From contig JAADJZ010000030.1 in the NCBI GenBank assembly GCA_011032825.1, forward strand, positions 124,001-188,000: a DNA stretch of 64,000 nt, in the 5' to 3' direction. The notes under the pieces are model-generated. The model saw nothing but the letters and a program-made list of their open reading frames with translations. It did not search any database and had not been told where the DNA came from. Shown piece by piece: positions 12,312-24,900 of the stretch (position 1 is the stretch's first letter; each line of letters opens with the position of its first letter). The DNA comes from Massariosphaeria phaeospora (Eukaryota; Ascomycota; Dothideomycetes; Pleosporales). Both the position numbers and the translations under genes were made by a program.

Positions 12312-13751
12312 ATGAGCAATACGGTGATCCTCGGAAGCGGTATCATTGGACTCTCAACCGCCTACTTCCTCTCGCAATCTGGAAAGACTGCACCACAAAG
12401 CATTCACCTAATCGACACGTCTCCCAAGCTCTTTCATTGCGCCTCGGGTCTCGCGGGTGGCTTTCTAGCGTCGGATTGTAAGATATTTGCCGCAATGCGC
12501 TAGGACCGTGAATAACAGCATCCTAGGGTTCGCACCGAGCGTCGCACCCCTCGGAGCCTTGTCGTTCAGACTTCACAACGAGCTCGCCGACAAGAATAAT
12601 GGCAGGAGGACTTGGGGGTACAGCCAAAGCACAGCGAACTCCTTCAACCAGGATAGCGAAGCTGCGGTCGGTGGAAGCGGAGAAGACTGGTTACGCGACG
12701 GCAGCAGCCGTGCCCAAGCTGCTAGTGCTAAGAGCATCGAAGACAGCGATGGGCCGAAATGGTTGAAGAAGACGGAAGACGGAAGCCTTGAGGTGATAAG
12801 CCAAAATGGGATGGCAGCGCAGATGTATGCATTTCTATGTATAACATATACCAGGCTCCAGCTTACAGAAGGCAGTGACCCATTACGATTTTGTCAATGG
12901 CTCCTCGGTCAGTGCCTACAACGCGGTGTGCAGCTCCATCAGCCGGCGAAAGCTGTCTCAGTTACGAAAGATGAGCAGGATCAACTAAACGGTCTTCGTA
13001 TCAGCAAAGACGGGGCCGAGATAGAGCGTACGATACTTCAACAATGCTCATGTCCTGAGCTAACTCCAAGTAGTGCCTTGTTCTCGTCTAGTCATCACAT
13101 CAGGAGCTTGGTCGCCGCGGATCTTCTCGACGCTCTTTCCAAAGGCGACGATGCAGATCCCCGTTTCGTCTCTCGCTGGCCACTCTCTACTCGTGAAGAA
13201 CCCTTTCTACGATGAAAAAGAACCCGACAAAGAAGTCTGCCATGCCGTTTTTGCTACTGATACTCTTGGCTTCTCGCCGGAGTGGTTCTCTAGGATCGGA
13301 GGCGAACTGTATCTCGCAGGCCTCAACACCACGATGATCCCTCTCCCCGAGGTAGCGACCGACGTACAGGTCGTCCCTCAAGCGCTAGAGCAACTGAAAC
13401 AATGCGCAACGGCTATGATGGGTAGTGTCGAGGGCAAGGAACTGGAGGTTATGAGGGAGGGACTGGTATGCTTCCGAACCGTGTTCCGGGCATATCGAAA
13501 TTCGATGCTGACCATTGAAATAGTGTTTTCGCCCAGTGACGGGTAGCGGACGTCCAGTTATATCTCGCATACCTGACGCCAAACTCGGTGGAGGCTTCAA
13601 GACCCGAGGAGGGGGGGAAGGCGGAGTCTTCGTCGCAGCAGGCCATGGCGCGTGGGGCATTTCGCAAGCTCCAGGCACTGGGCTCTGTCTCTCCGAGCTC
13701 GTGGAGGGACGCGAGACGTCTGTGAATATCGCGGCCCTGGCCTTGCTTTAA
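12312..13751 (+). CDS. FAD-dependent oxidoreductase (DAO fold, TDA3-like), 411 aa
   Basis: Five exons: 12312-12477, 12527-12824, 12876-13027, 13074-13465 and 13524-13751, with introns of 49, 51, 46 and 58 nt. Each join restores a family-like string: [49 protein letters not shown] and [17 protein letters not shown]. The N terminus has the dinucleotide-binding glycine motif [15 protein letters not shown] (residues 5-19), and the C terminus has the [19 protein letters not shown] segment typical of D-amino-acid-oxidase-fold proteins (PF01266). The closest characterised relative I can name is yeast Tda3, a putative oxidoreductase linked to endosomal trafficking; substrate unknown. No signal peptide. 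Start chosen at the ATG before SNTVILGSG, not at the in-frame ATG 11 codons upstream. Confidence 0.85.
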
Positions 13752-15437
13752 ATCATACCGCAAAACATAGAGCTTCCTGTGCTGGGGAGGTAATGGGAGC
13801 TGGAACTAGCGTCAGATGGGTTTCGACCATGGACGACTCTCAAGCATGGATATCCACATATATGCGTAGCAAGATACTGGAAGGCAGCAGCGCCGCGAAT
13901 GCGAACTTCGTTTAAAGACTCTCAAGTCTTTTTCGTGATCTAGCGTCGTAAGCACTCGTTAACTTGTAATTGGACAACCTGATATAACGGGCGGGGGTTT
14001 ATTGAAGTTCATTATAGCACTCCATAGACCAGCTCCACATGCCAATATCGCGATATTGGAGTAGAACTCCATACACAGCTTCTCGATCCCTCAGCACCCC
14101 CAACACAACACAATTCAGTGACATGCCAATGACGTCAGCACCACCCGACCCGCTTGGACAAACACCAACTATCAGCTTACAAAAAGCATACACATTAATA
14201 TCAAGCCGGAATTTCGATTTCCGACCCGGCCGTTTCAAACAAATCTCCAACCAAAAACAAATCGCCAAAAATGCCTCGTAATAACGGACCTACTGAGCCC
14301 GGCGAGAACATCAGCCACGGCGCAAGCGGCGATCGAAGTCTGTCTACACACAGCCTCATGTATACATCTGGGCCTCTGGCCTAATTCCCCGCCTCCATCA
14401 CATACATACACACCTCGAGAAGTTCGTGCTGCGAAGTTCCAACGCCCCTGCAACCCAAGCTCGCCTCATCCTTCCCCGCCCAGCCTCTCCCCTCCGCGCC
14501 GCCTCCCCTCGTTTCCCCAAGTCCTTTTTATAAACCGTGATCCTCCCTCGCGGCCGCGCCTATATTTGCCTCTTCCTGCCTCTTCCTCCCGCGTTTCTAC
14601 CATATGACGCGTGGTTCCTCTGGACCGCGCCGCCTCCGCTATGGCGTGCCACGGACATGCCTCATTGTGGTGCTACCTACGGTTCTGTGTGGGTGCAAGA
14701 GGGGGCCTTGAGACAGCGTGGTTCCTTTGCCGCCCGTGCGATGAGGGCTGCGGTGGCGTGGGGAGGATGGGTGGAGGGTAACGTGGAGGAGAGGTTAGGA
14801 TAGATGGAGCTGTGGTTTCTGCCGATGCTGTTGCTCGCCTCGTTGCTTCATCATCCTTCGCCATTCGTCTATGGAATCAACGCGAAACCAACCACAACCG
14901 CGCCCAAAAAGCTCGCACACTCTGGTGTTGGCCGACCCGCCCTGGCTCGTGTTACCCACGCCCTGCGAGCCAGGCGTTCATGCCTTCGATAGCTACAGAG
15001 ACGAACCCGCCGCGGAGAAGTCGGCGCCCAAGGGCTCTTCGTGAGCAAGGTCATAGTGCAAGGGGTGAAATTACATGTCCATACCCAGGGCAAAGAACGG
15101 CTTGAGTAGTAAAGTCCCAAATGCTGCATGACCAATGGAATGAAGGAATTGTGAATACATCCATGTGCTGTACTAAGTATCTGCGCGAGCGTCCATGTAT
15201 TGCGAGGTCGAAGAATTACAACTGGGCACCACATGTTTGTTTGAATGTCACTCTGCAGACGCACGTTTCATGAGAGGTTAAAGTGTAGAATGTTTGAAGT
15301 TTTGCTTGATTGGCTACATTGAAAAGGCACCAGCCCTTGGTGAACTATCTTATCGGCCATGGAGATGGCTCCAGATCCCGGAAGTCTATCTAGGTTCATC
15401 AAACCTTCGTCAGAATAATGAGATTGTCTATGGCTCC
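13752..15437. other. Convergent intergenic region downstream of hacA
   Basis: About 1.7 kb between the oxidoreductase 3' end (+) and the end of the unspliced hacA frame (-). Several small frames occur (for example 14537-14803 and 14869-15264), but none shows splice-supported extension or a domain. The hacA 3' UTR probably lies at the right end. Confidence 0.4.
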
Positions 15438-16769
15438 TTATAACGCCGTCGAACGCCGAGTGAAGACCGTGTCCGAAGCTTCCCGATGGAGAGATGCTAG
15501 TTCCCGTATTGCTTTCTGATTCAATGAAAAGACCCCTTTGCGCCGACCCATTTGTCTAAGCCGTAGTGCCCGTGAACGCCGTCTCCCCCTCAAACCATCG
15601 AGGGCGACCTTTCCCAAAACACCCGACGGCCCAACGACCGACTTGGTGCTAGAAGTCCGCTGCGAAAGCCCCGTCGCTAACATATGAAGTTGCGCCAGAG
15701 GCTGTCTGCAAGTCGGAGTGCTTTGCATCCAAGTGGTCAACAAGACCGTAAGGGTTTGGGGAATGATCGAGGAAGGAAGTGAGAAAGTCAGTGTTACTAG
15801 GCAGGCTAACAGGTTCCACCGAGCAGTCGTTCTCGGGGAATTGGTCGAAGTGGAAGAGATCGTCGATCGGCCCCTCGTCGAAGATAGGATGAGACTGAAG
15901 AGAATAAGGAAGATCAACATGGCTGGAGACGGGGAGCGGGGAGCGGCCACCCTCGAGTTCGACTGACACTGCAGGTCGCACAATATCGCAGCAGGATATC
16001 GTGTCCGGTCGAAATCGGTGGTGACGCTCTCCGTGTAGCCAGGCGTGTCCGGGGCGCAGGAATCCTCGCGCTCCGAGTCGGACTCCATGGAGATGGGGCT
16101 GGGGAACTCGGTCGAGGTTTGGCGCGGGCAGACGGTGTCTGAGCGGGGGCGGGGTGCAGACTCGTAGTGGCCGAGGGTGGCCATATCGAGCGGCTGCTCG
16201 GGGACGGCGCCGGGGAACTTCTGGCGGTAGGCCATCAGCTCGGCCTTCATGCGGGCCATGGCGGCGTGGGCGGCGTGCAGGTCGGCTTCGACCTTGTCCT
16301 TCTCGCCCTGCAGTGCCTCGACCTCCTGGCGCTTGCGTTCGCGCGAGTTGTGGGCGGCGAGGCGGTTGCGCTTGACGCGCTCGATGCGGCGCTGCTCCTT
16401 CTCGTCATCGGTCTTGGCGCGCTTGCGGGGCGGCAAATTGGTCTTGGGCTCGGGGAGCACCTGGCCCCACGACTTGCGCTTCTTGGCCGCCTTGCCCTCG
16501 GACGCGGGCGGAGTCAGCGGCGCCGGCTGCCCGGCGGGCGTGTCCCACGGCGGCGGCGGCGTGTCGAAGCCGACGGCCATGTCTTCCATCTTGATCGTGG
16601 TCGAGGCCGGGTTGACGGTCGGCGGCGGAGTGAGCTGGTGGCGGGGGTAGTGAGTGTGAGGGTGGGCGTGGGCGTGGGCGTGCGGGTTGCCCGCCGAGAT
16701 CATCATGGCCGGCGTGTTGAGCGTGTGTGCGAACTGCTGCTGGCTAGCGGCGTAGCAGGGCGACTCCAT
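15438..16769 (-). CDS. hacA: HacA/Hac1-type bZIP regulator of the unfolded protein response
   Basis: From ATG at 16769 the uninduced mRNA encodes 443 residues, ending at 15438. Removal of the 20-nt Ire1 intron (15972-15991) shifts the frame and gives 366 residues ending at 15649. The hallmark block WGQVLPEPKTNLPPRKRAK (residues 101-119) precedes a basic region with the N-x2-AA-x2-SR pattern (N135 to R143) and a leucine-zipper-like coil to about residue 185. A His/Ala-rich repeat lies at residues 30-42. The spliced tail begins after RYP as AVSVELEGG and is acidic and hydrophobic, ending SDGAFAADF, a plausible activation domain. In fungi Ire1 in the ER membrane splices this mRNA under stress and the product activates chaperone and secretory genes. 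No conventional intron is evident. Confidence 0.92.
   Translation of the reverse strand: MESPCYAASQQQFAHTLNTPAMMISAGNPHAHAHAHPHTHYPRHQLTPPPTVNPASTTIKMEDMAVGFDTPPPPWDTPAGQPAPLTPPASEGKAAKKRKSWGQVLPEPKTNLPPRKRAKTDDEKEQRRIERVKRNRLAAHNSRERKRQEVEALQGEKDKVEADLHAAHAAMARMKAELMAYRQKFPGAVPEQPLDMATLGHYESAPRPRSDTVCPRQTSTEFPSPISMESDSEREDSCAPDTPGYTESVTTDFDRTRYPAAILCDLQCQSNSRVAAPRSPSPAMLIFLILFSLILSSTRGRSTISSTSTNSPRTTARWNLLACLVTLTFSLPSSIIPQTLTVLLTTWMQSTPTCRQPLAQLHMLATGLSQRTSSTKSVVGPSGVLGKVALDGLRGRRRSRALRLRQMGRRKGVFSLNQKAIRELASLHREASDTVFTRRSTAL
15972..15991 (-). promoter_or_regulatory. hacA: 20-nt non-spliceosomal Ire1 intron in hacA mRNA
   Basis: Both cleavage sites fit the Ire1 loop rule C-N-G/C-N-G-N. The 5' site is a 7-base loop CTG/CTGC (15994-15988) closed by an eight-pair stem (15995-16002 with 15980-15987, one G-U pair). 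The 3' site is a loop CTG/CAGT (15974-15968) on a GAC/GTC stem (15975-15977 with 15965-15967). Cutting after each first CTG removes exactly 20 nt, the length known for filamentous-fungal hacA, and moves translation into the 15649-15981 frame. The intron lacks GT-AG ends. Confidence 0.92.
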
Positions 16770-16872
16770 GGCCGGGCGAGTGCGAGGAACACTGGTGTGA
16801 GTAATACTGGTGCTGGTGCGGGTGCGGGTGCGGGTGCGGGGGCGTGTGCAGATGGGTGTGCGTGGGCGGCAT
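16744..16872 (-). promoter_or_regulatory. Upstream ORF overlapping the hacA start
   Basis: An ATG at 16872 opens a 42-codon frame whose TAG at 16744-16746 lies 24 nt inside the hacA coding sequence, in another frame. It encodes a His-Pro repeat (HPHPHPHPHQHQ) from a GTGCGG-type repeat. Because it overlaps the main ATG, ribosomes that use it should miss hacA. Upstream ORFs are known in other fungal hacA leaders; transcription of this segment is inferred here. Confidence 0.55.
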
Positions 16873-19111
16873 CTGGACGGGCGAAGGGTCGGGGGGGATG
16901 ATATGGACGATATTCGACCGTCGCAGCCTGGAGGCGGCCGGCCATCGCTGAGGACAGCTGGCCTTTATGCTCCCGCCGCAGGGGCCGTGTGCCGTGTGCG
17001 CTAGCCCCAGCCCGCCTAGCGCCGCCCGCCCTTCTTCGGCCACTCTCGTGCTTAATCTAGGCGTGAATAGCTGCAACAGCAGTGCAACCCCGATCCCGCC
17101 CTGCCTGCGTCCACCACCCGCCAATCGCACGCCGCCGCTGTCCCTCCTCCTCCTCCGCCAACGCTCCCTCGCTGCCCTCGCGGGTTTCACTCTCGGACTC
17201 CGCTCCAGCCTGCATGCCGCCGCTCCAGTCTGGCGCCCCCTTCGTGCCGCAGGTCCAACATCAGCAGCCCGCCAAGCACACGCTGATGCAGTGATGCCAT
17301 TGCGAGGCCCGCTGGGGGAAGCCGGCGTTTGGTTTCGACCCAGCTCCGCCTCCAGGAGCTCATCAGCATTCCTTCATTCAATCAATCCCTTCGTGCTGCG
17401 ACGACGTGGGCCGGCTTCTTGCCCGCCACCCGCACTCTCCCCCCTCGCCACCGAGCCCACTAATCATCTATGCTACGGCACACGGTAGCGCAATTCGAAA
17501 TTCACCCACCGCCATCAGCAACCGGCGCTCATGTCAGGATGCACCCGCTCCCGGTTGGCCGTGCAGCGTTACGACGCAGCCATGGTCGTGAGATCAGCTC
17601 CCAATCAGGCATCCGCCGCACCTCAGCAATGTCGCTTTTTTTCTTTTCTCAGTCACGTCGTGCATGGCCAATTCTTTTTTAATCTGGCTGCGCCCGTCGC
17701 GTCCGCGCTGCGCAGGGGAAGAAACGGGAAGGCTTCTCGAACCATCTGCACCCCACATTCTTCATTTACTTTCCCCGGCTCGTCGTCGACTTCAGCCTGT
17801 CGCTGCAATCACCCCGCATATTCGAGCAATCTACACTAGCATCGTACATGGCCTACTGCCAGGACATTTGCACAACCTGGGGTAACAGCCCTGCCCCAAT
17901 GCATACAGAAAGCCGAGAGGACGTTGCAGATGCCGTCTTCCGTCGTGCCGCAAGACCGTTGCGACGCCATCACATGCTCTTCATGGGTGTTTGCAACAAT
18001 GGGTGCCTCGACAAGTCGGCAATGTTCAACCACCGGACGCACAGGACCCGCCACCCCCGACTCTAGGCAGCTCATTTTTGTCAATATGTACTTCTTAGGT
18101 TATGCCTACGCTGAAGCGGGTCTGTTACGCTAGACACTATGTGAAGCGTGCGTAATCGTCCTAGTGTCTCACATGTGTTTTCCTCCTATTACTCGCCGTA
18201 TCAGTTCCTGATTTTCACTACTCTCGAGGCAACAGAATTCGGACCTATCAAGGACTGCATTATGCGTCTGCCTAACTCGGTAGATTCTCACTTGCGATCG
18301 AAGCTCGCTTACTTCTGTTGAATGCTTCCGCCGAGTCCCGATTGCCGAATCCTGTGGAGGTGGAATGTCATCAACCTCAATCCAATATTTCCTTTTTGTG
18401 GGCAAGTGTCTATGAAGGACGTGTATCACCATGTGGGACGGGCGTACGAACCTACACCTAGACTGTGTTCCGCTTACTATCCTAGAGACAGCTCATGCTG
18501 GAGCCTTGCAGGGTACCTTTTGTCATGAAAGTGTGGGTGTCACTGTTCAAACTATTGTGGGCAGATATCAACTTGCGTGGAAAGACATGAACAAATGACT
18601 AAATTATAGTACGATTCATACGCGGCATAACGGAAGTCAAGATATGGTACAACTAACGAGATATACAACATACATGCGTAACTACCATGGATAACAACCA
18701 ATATTACGCTACTACTCTGATCCCATCCAGGCAATCTCCAGGTATGACCGCGGTGGGAGCATCAAGAAACAAAGAAATGAAGAGATTCCGCATCATAATC
18801 AGAGACATAGGAAACATTGTCGAGCCTGGTATTTGTTGGTCTTTAAGCCGCGCGGCCGCGCCCAAACTCCAAACTCCAAAAAGGGTAACGGTCATCCTTG
18901 CTCGCAAAACGGCGCATCACAGAGCAATTCCATTACCGAGACATGGGTAGAGTCCTGCTGGACCGAGTCTCGCAAATGGAGTCAGTCGGAGTCGGAGTCA
19001 ATTTTCCGATCGATTGAAACGCCAAGCCAACGCCAGGAGGATAATGACAAAGTGCTTCTACAAGAGGGGTCAGCTATGCGATAAGAGTGGTGTAGGGTGG
19101 TGGTAATATAC
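16770..19111. other. hacA upstream region and intergenic sequence
   Basis: About 2.3 kb between hacA and the ankyrin gene, both on the minus strand. The hacA-proximal 1 kb is GC-rich and probably includes a long leader and promoter. The GC-rich plus-strand frames here (such as 16967-17488) are Pro/Arg/Ser-rich with no domain and look like composition effects. The part beyond 18,100 holds no recognisable gene. Confidence 0.4.
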
Positions 19112-21987
19112 CTACTGCCTTGCCTCTGCGTTAGGGAACATCAGCGAGAGACCTTCTTCCCAGCCACGCTCCGTCACGATGTCGATAACCGGTCTGCCAG
19201 ACTCGTCTTTTGCCTGCAGGTCGACCGGACCACCCCTGTCGATCAAGAGCCTCAGGATGTCAGCATCACCGTTTTCTACGGCTTGCAGTACTGGGTTCCA
19301 GCCTCGATGCATCTTGTTGATGTCCGCACCGCGCGCTAGCAGCATGTGAATGATCTCAGGGTCCCCCGTCTCGTACCTCCGTAGAGCCTTCACGAGGGGC
19401 AGGTGCTCGCCAGGCGCGTTGGGATCCGCTTCCGCTTCGTCAAGAAGGAATCGGGTGATTTCCTTGTTGCGCTCGCGGATGGCGGTAGTAAGCGGAGAAA
19501 AGACACCGCAATTCTTGTCTTCTACGCTAACCCCAGCCTTGAGCAGATGCTTAATGCTCTCAAGCTGGTCTGCCACGACGGCCATTTCGATGACACCCCG
19601 AAAGGCGCGCGGGTTCGAAATGGTGCCCAATAACTTCTTCAGGATTGCAGGTCGCTTCACAGCCATGCAAAGGGGCCAGTCTTCACCTCTACCAGCTGGG
19701 TCGGCACGGTTTGCGAGGAGAATGTCAACAAGCTCGCTCCGATCGTCGCGAATTGCCGTGGTTAGAGCTGTGCGGCCTTGAGGCGTTCTGTCATTGGGAT
19801 TGACCCCCTGGTCGAGCAGGTACATCAGTGCCTCCTTGTCATTGAATTCGACAGCCGTCTCAATGATACCTTTTGGGTTATGCAAGTCAGCCCCAGCCGC
19901 GACGAGCTGCGGCAAGAAGTGGATACGGCTGTGGGTGATGCACTTCCAAGCTGGGTATTCCGAAGCCTTGTAGTTCGGGTCGGCGCCGTTATCCAGCAAG
20001 AAAGTTAAAATGTCAGCGCTGTTGTCTCGGATGGCCGAACAAAGCGGAGTGTATGCTCCGTCCTTTCTCGCGTTCGGCGTCACACCAGCTTTGATTAGGA
20101 TGGCTATCGATTCCATCTTCTTCAGACTTGCCGCCAGCTCCATGATTCCTGGCGTTTTTTTGTGGTCAGCACCACGTGCAAGAAGGAGCTGGAGCGCCTT
20201 GGGCTTGTATGTTGAAGGCCATAGAGGATGTTTGGGACCCGGCAAGTTGGGATTCGCTTTGTGGTCTAGGAGCACCGTCATGAGGTCCACACGATTTGCT
20301 TGGATGGCTTGAAACAAAGGCGTTGCGCCCTCGCCACTTTTCGCATTCGGATCAGCTCCGGAGGTGAGCAAAAGCTCCACGAGTTGCGTTGAAGCTGTCT
20401 GGTTCATGGCTCGGATCATTGCGGTGTTACCACTTGCCATGACAAGATCCGGGTCGCCGCCGTGCTTGAGATACATTTGCACCAAGTCGATTCGATTCTC
20501 GCCAGCAGCTAAAGCAAGTGGTGATTCGGAATCGGGGCCGGCAGAGAGATTAGGATCAGCTCCATTCTTGAGAAGGAGCTTCGCGCCTTCAAAGAAAGAC
20601 ACCTGGGTGACGGTGAAGAGAGGCGAAAATCCTTCGTTATCAAGGCTGTTGACGTCGACACCATGTCGCAGTAACAGACTAATGCTTTCCGAGTCTCGGT
20701 TCTGCGCGGCTGTTCTCAGCATCGCGGATTCCACTCTCCCATCCGCCCTAGCACCACCTTCGAGGAGTTGTTCGAGAGTCCTATGGTTCCTCTGCTGAAC
20801 GGCGCTCACAAGGGCTGCCTTGCCACCGGCTCTAGAGCTTGCGACCTGCCTAGGGTTCCAACGGGGCGCCGAGACCACATCGGCCTTACGATATGTGCCT
20901 TCATTCGGATAGGTATCTTGTAGATCGAGGTCGAGAATTTGGTCCTCGATCAAAGTCCGTGACGACCTCATCGCCTCGTCTTCGTAGAAAGGTTCGCTCT
21001 GGGGCTGTAAACCTCTCTGGTAAGCTGTGTCTCGAACGGAAGATGTGGTCATCTCGCTTGACCTAGCACTGGGATTTCGCCATGAATTGCGGCGCTGCAT
21101 CGATGCAGATCCTCGCGACACAGGACGGTCGTGAATGGGTGGTGGGTGGAAGTTGTCATCGTTTCTAGCATAGTGCGCGTTGTCATCTAGTTCTCGAGTC
21201 CGCATCCGGTGGAGAGATTCGGCATCAGTCCGCACATGGTAATCCTCAGAGCGATTGCGAAGGTTCGTCGTCGAGGACCTTCCTACCGTACTGCTCGTAA
21301 TACTGGGCACGGGAGGCAGCGGTGATTGCTCAATAGCAACGGGAAGGTCGGGAAGATCAGAATGAGGAGGAGGGTGCAGAGGCGGAAGACTGGTTGCTCT
21401 GCCCTGATTCATGCGATCCAAGGCAGCAGCCAGGCCGGTGTATCCAATCCCCACGGATGAGTCCACCTTCGCGTCTCCAAGGGACCATCGGAACATGGCC
21501 GAGCTCATACGCAACGCATCGCGGCTTTTCGACAGAGTCATGCGCATCTTCTCAACGTCTGTGTCAGCAAACATCATGCGCCAGCCTTTGGATAATTTGC
21601 CGAATCCGCCTTTCTTCTCATTGTCGATGAATTTGAGCATCATCTGGTTCAGCACGAGGAGTTCCTACAAGAAAGAATCTAGTTAGATCTGACTCCAAGT
21701 AGCTGATGTAAATTGCTTACATCGTTGAGTTGGCGGAAGCGCTTGTCGAGCTCTTGGGTCAGATCGGCTGGGAACTGTTGGCGTGTATGGGTTCCTTCAC
21801 TCAAGCCCACCTCGATGGACCAAACGATACGACTGAGCTCAAGGAACTCCATCGCCAGTCCGTGGAAGCCGGTAACCTGCTGCTTTGTCGTGCTGAGGTA
21901 TTCGAGCATGCGTATCGAGATGGAGTTGCCCAGGACAGTAACGCGGGTGCAGAGATCGAGCGAACTTTCTTTCTTTGAGGGAGCCAT
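19112..21987 (-). CDS. Ankyrin-repeat protein, 939 aa
   Basis: Two exons, 21987-21721 and 21664-19112, with a 56-nt intron; the join reads RFRQLNDELLVLNQMMLKFID. The first 150 residues form an alpha-helical region (MAPSKKESSLDLCTRVTVLGNSI...) like the N-terminal domains often placed before repeats in fungal STAND/ankyrin proteins, but no NACHT/P-loop is present. Residues about 160-300 are Ser/Arg-rich linker. From about residue 310 to the end roughly 18 ankyrin-type units follow (examples: LLLRHGVDVNSLDNEGFSPL, LLLTSGADPNAKSGEGATPL, LLDQGVNPNDRTPQGRTALT). Likely a cytosolic protein-interaction scaffold; partner unknown. Start is the first ATG of the exon. Confidence 0.8.
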
Positions 21988-24900
21988 AGTGACGACGATG
22001 CCAACAAGCTTGCGAAAGAAGAGAGTTCCAAGCCTGAGAAAGGCAGAAGTGGGAGGGCAGGATCCTGTTACATATCAATCCCCCGACCGCTCCACCCATG
22101 GGATCCAGCTCGGCAGCTCCTTTCTAGACCGTACTTGGACACTTAATCACACACTTGAACCTCGTGTCATCCATGGACCATGTTGTAACGGCCAGTAAGG
22201 ACAAGCAATAAAGTTTCCCGACCAATCGTGGCTTCTGGACATGAACCGTCCGAGGCTTGACCTGGAGCGAAGGCCACCCAGGGGCACGGACGCTAACAAA
22301 AAATAAAGTTCGATGACCGGCATGTCGCGTCATTAGTGCTTCCTACTGGAAGCTGTCCCTGTCCGTAAAGGAGATCCTACGGCAGTATCTCGCCACGTGT
22401 GGGCCGTACGGTGGTAGTGCGTACCATACCAGCTGACTCCTACCAAAAAAGCATCGCTCTGCTGTTAGAACCAACAAGACGGTCCTAGGACGCGTGCAGC
22501 GTCGATCAATCGGATCCTGCAGCTCCACCTGCATGTGCTCTCGTGTTATCCGTTTTGCGTTGCAGGAGCTACGACTGGCCGAGGGCAAGTGAGACTAACT
22601 AGCTGGTCAGCAGAAGTCTACTTTGCCATTAAGGGATTACCCCTGCCAGATATGGGGTTTCTGACAGGTGCCACACTAGAATTCCGAGGTTCGCCTGGTT
22701 CGAGAACGAACTTATGAAAAGTCAACCGCACATACCACCGCCACGCAAGAAGAGATGAGCTCAGCCACTTGGTGAACGATCCGGGGTGGCCGACATATGC
22801 TGGTTTACTAGGACTTCGGTGGTCACTAGCAAGAGGACCGACTTTCGCCTTTCATCGAACCACAATAAACTTTGACGACCCTGCAGGGGCTCCCGACACT
22901 TGCGGATGCTCACGGGTGGCCTGTGGCCGACCGATGAGCTTAGTACGGAGTAAGTTATTTACGCGCAGGCCTGCGGCGAGCGCGGATGTTGGAAGACGTC
23001 GTTCGCTCATGAGTCGTCTCCAGGAAGCTGTTGATCAGAGCGCACTTCCGCAGAACTATTCGCGCCTCGCAAAAGCAACGGTGGCTACACATATCTTAAC
23101 TCACGCCTTGGACCATGGCGGGCGCGGGTAATCGCCTGTCCGAGCTGGCCCGTCATCAAAGCAGTGCTAATTCACGTGCTAGTCCTCCTACCCAATGTAG
23201 GCAACAAATTCAGGAAAGGTATCCAGTTGGTGGCTACGCAGGAGTATCATGTGTATGTGTGATACATGCGAGGCAATCACACTGCATTTCGACAACCTTG
23301 TGGTAGAAGGCCGCCACAGAGCAGAGCCAGGGTGAGTGTGCGATAATTGGATTTGAACAGGATGGGCGCAAGAGAACAGGTCAACCGTGCGAGTTCGCAT
23401 CCAATGTTCAGCACTGTGCAGGACAATGCGATGAAACTCGAAGATTCGGGTCTCGAAGTCTGCAAAGGCCAGACCGCCGAGCCCCAAAGCTTGACGCTGG
23501 AGGCTGTTTAGCTCGCGGCAAGTATAGACGATTTATGGAGCCTATACCAAGAACGTCGCAAACGAGGCCGAGGGGATGCAATCACTCGCCGAGCTACCGG
23601 TTAGCTCGCTACATGTGGTCTAGAGAAGATCCGCATCGAGATTTATCGCGGTAATGAGCTCGCGATTACTAGACAAGCTCGCCGAGTCCTTGGTCGAACT
23701 TCAGCTCTGGACTGTGAGTCTGTCGCTAACCGACAAAGCTAACAAAGGATGCAGAAGAGTCAGGGATCGGCTCCAGGGTATGGGCACTTGCATCGATCAC
23801 ATGATCCCGATCTCCCCCTGAACCATGGCTCCGGATCTGGGGACCCGTCGCCCACCGATGCTCACGCACGAACGCCACATGCTGTCCTGTCCTAGCCCGC
23901 ATGCTCAACTTCTCTTCTTTTCGCACGAGTAGATATCAAATTACTACCTATTGAAAACCTCTTACTCGCTGATAATCAAACTGTGCGCGCGTACGATAGC
24001 TAGACTCGATCGATGCAGTCTTGACGCACATGTGTAATCGCACCACCAGCCGTGCCACCCCCGCAACGATCTCTAGCGCGACGCCCTCATCCTCGGCTGT
24101 GTCTCAGGTCTGCCCTGTGGAGTTATGTCCGTGTGTTGGCGCAAAGTTGGTGTTCAGTTGGGACCTGGAGGTGGTAAATTGCTTCGTGGGGGTGCGTCTT
24201 GTCATCTAACACTCCAGCCATGTTAGATTGTCTTTGAACCACGAGCAAATGTGGTGTTGGGGCAGCCTGAGATGTTTCTGCGCGTTGGTCGAAGCTTGGC
24301 CCACTTCTGGTTAGGTAACCTAACGTCACTAGTCAGCCGCAAGCAGATTTCTCGAGGCGAGAACGGGACGAGTCCTAGTGGTGGATTATTTTGATGGTGA
24401 AACTAGCTGGCTGAACCAAAGAGCAACCGAAGCAAAAACCCGCCCACCACCAGAATCATTTGTCCAAGTCGTATCCACAACGCCCTCCACTGCCTGTGAC
24501 TCTCTGTATCTGCACGAGCAAGTAGCTGCCCCGGGCTTTCTTCAGTGGGCACGGAGACTACGTTCTGGAGAAAAAGGGCTTCGCTCTCACTCTCGCATCC
24601 GAACTTCGCGGCGAACTTGGCTTCTGTCTATGAATCGAGCAAGATAAGCTTATTTTGATAATCCGATCAAGCGCCAAGGGTCCGAGTTTGGGTTCACGCG
24701 TTCAACGGAATCCTTTGTCAACGCACGTCACATACCCGGGTAGAGTGTAGACATGCATGGATCCCAGGGCCATAATTCAGCACTGAGAGTGGCGTCCTCG
24801 GTACGATACGCGTGGGAATATCTTCCGGGACCTGCGGTTCGTTATCAAGCTCCCAAGGGCTTCGGCTTTTGTCGGGGTTTAGTGTCGACGACAGCTTAGA

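Noticed and set aside
14537..15264. Several 60-130-codon frames downstream of hacA
   Set aside because: No homology-like features, mutually overlapping on both strands, no consistent intron structure.
16167..16901. 244-codon frame antisense to hacA, and similar frames antisense to RSC7 (8577-9371)
   Set aside because: Shadows of GC-rich coding sequence; Leu/Arg/Gly-rich and opposite to well-supported genes.
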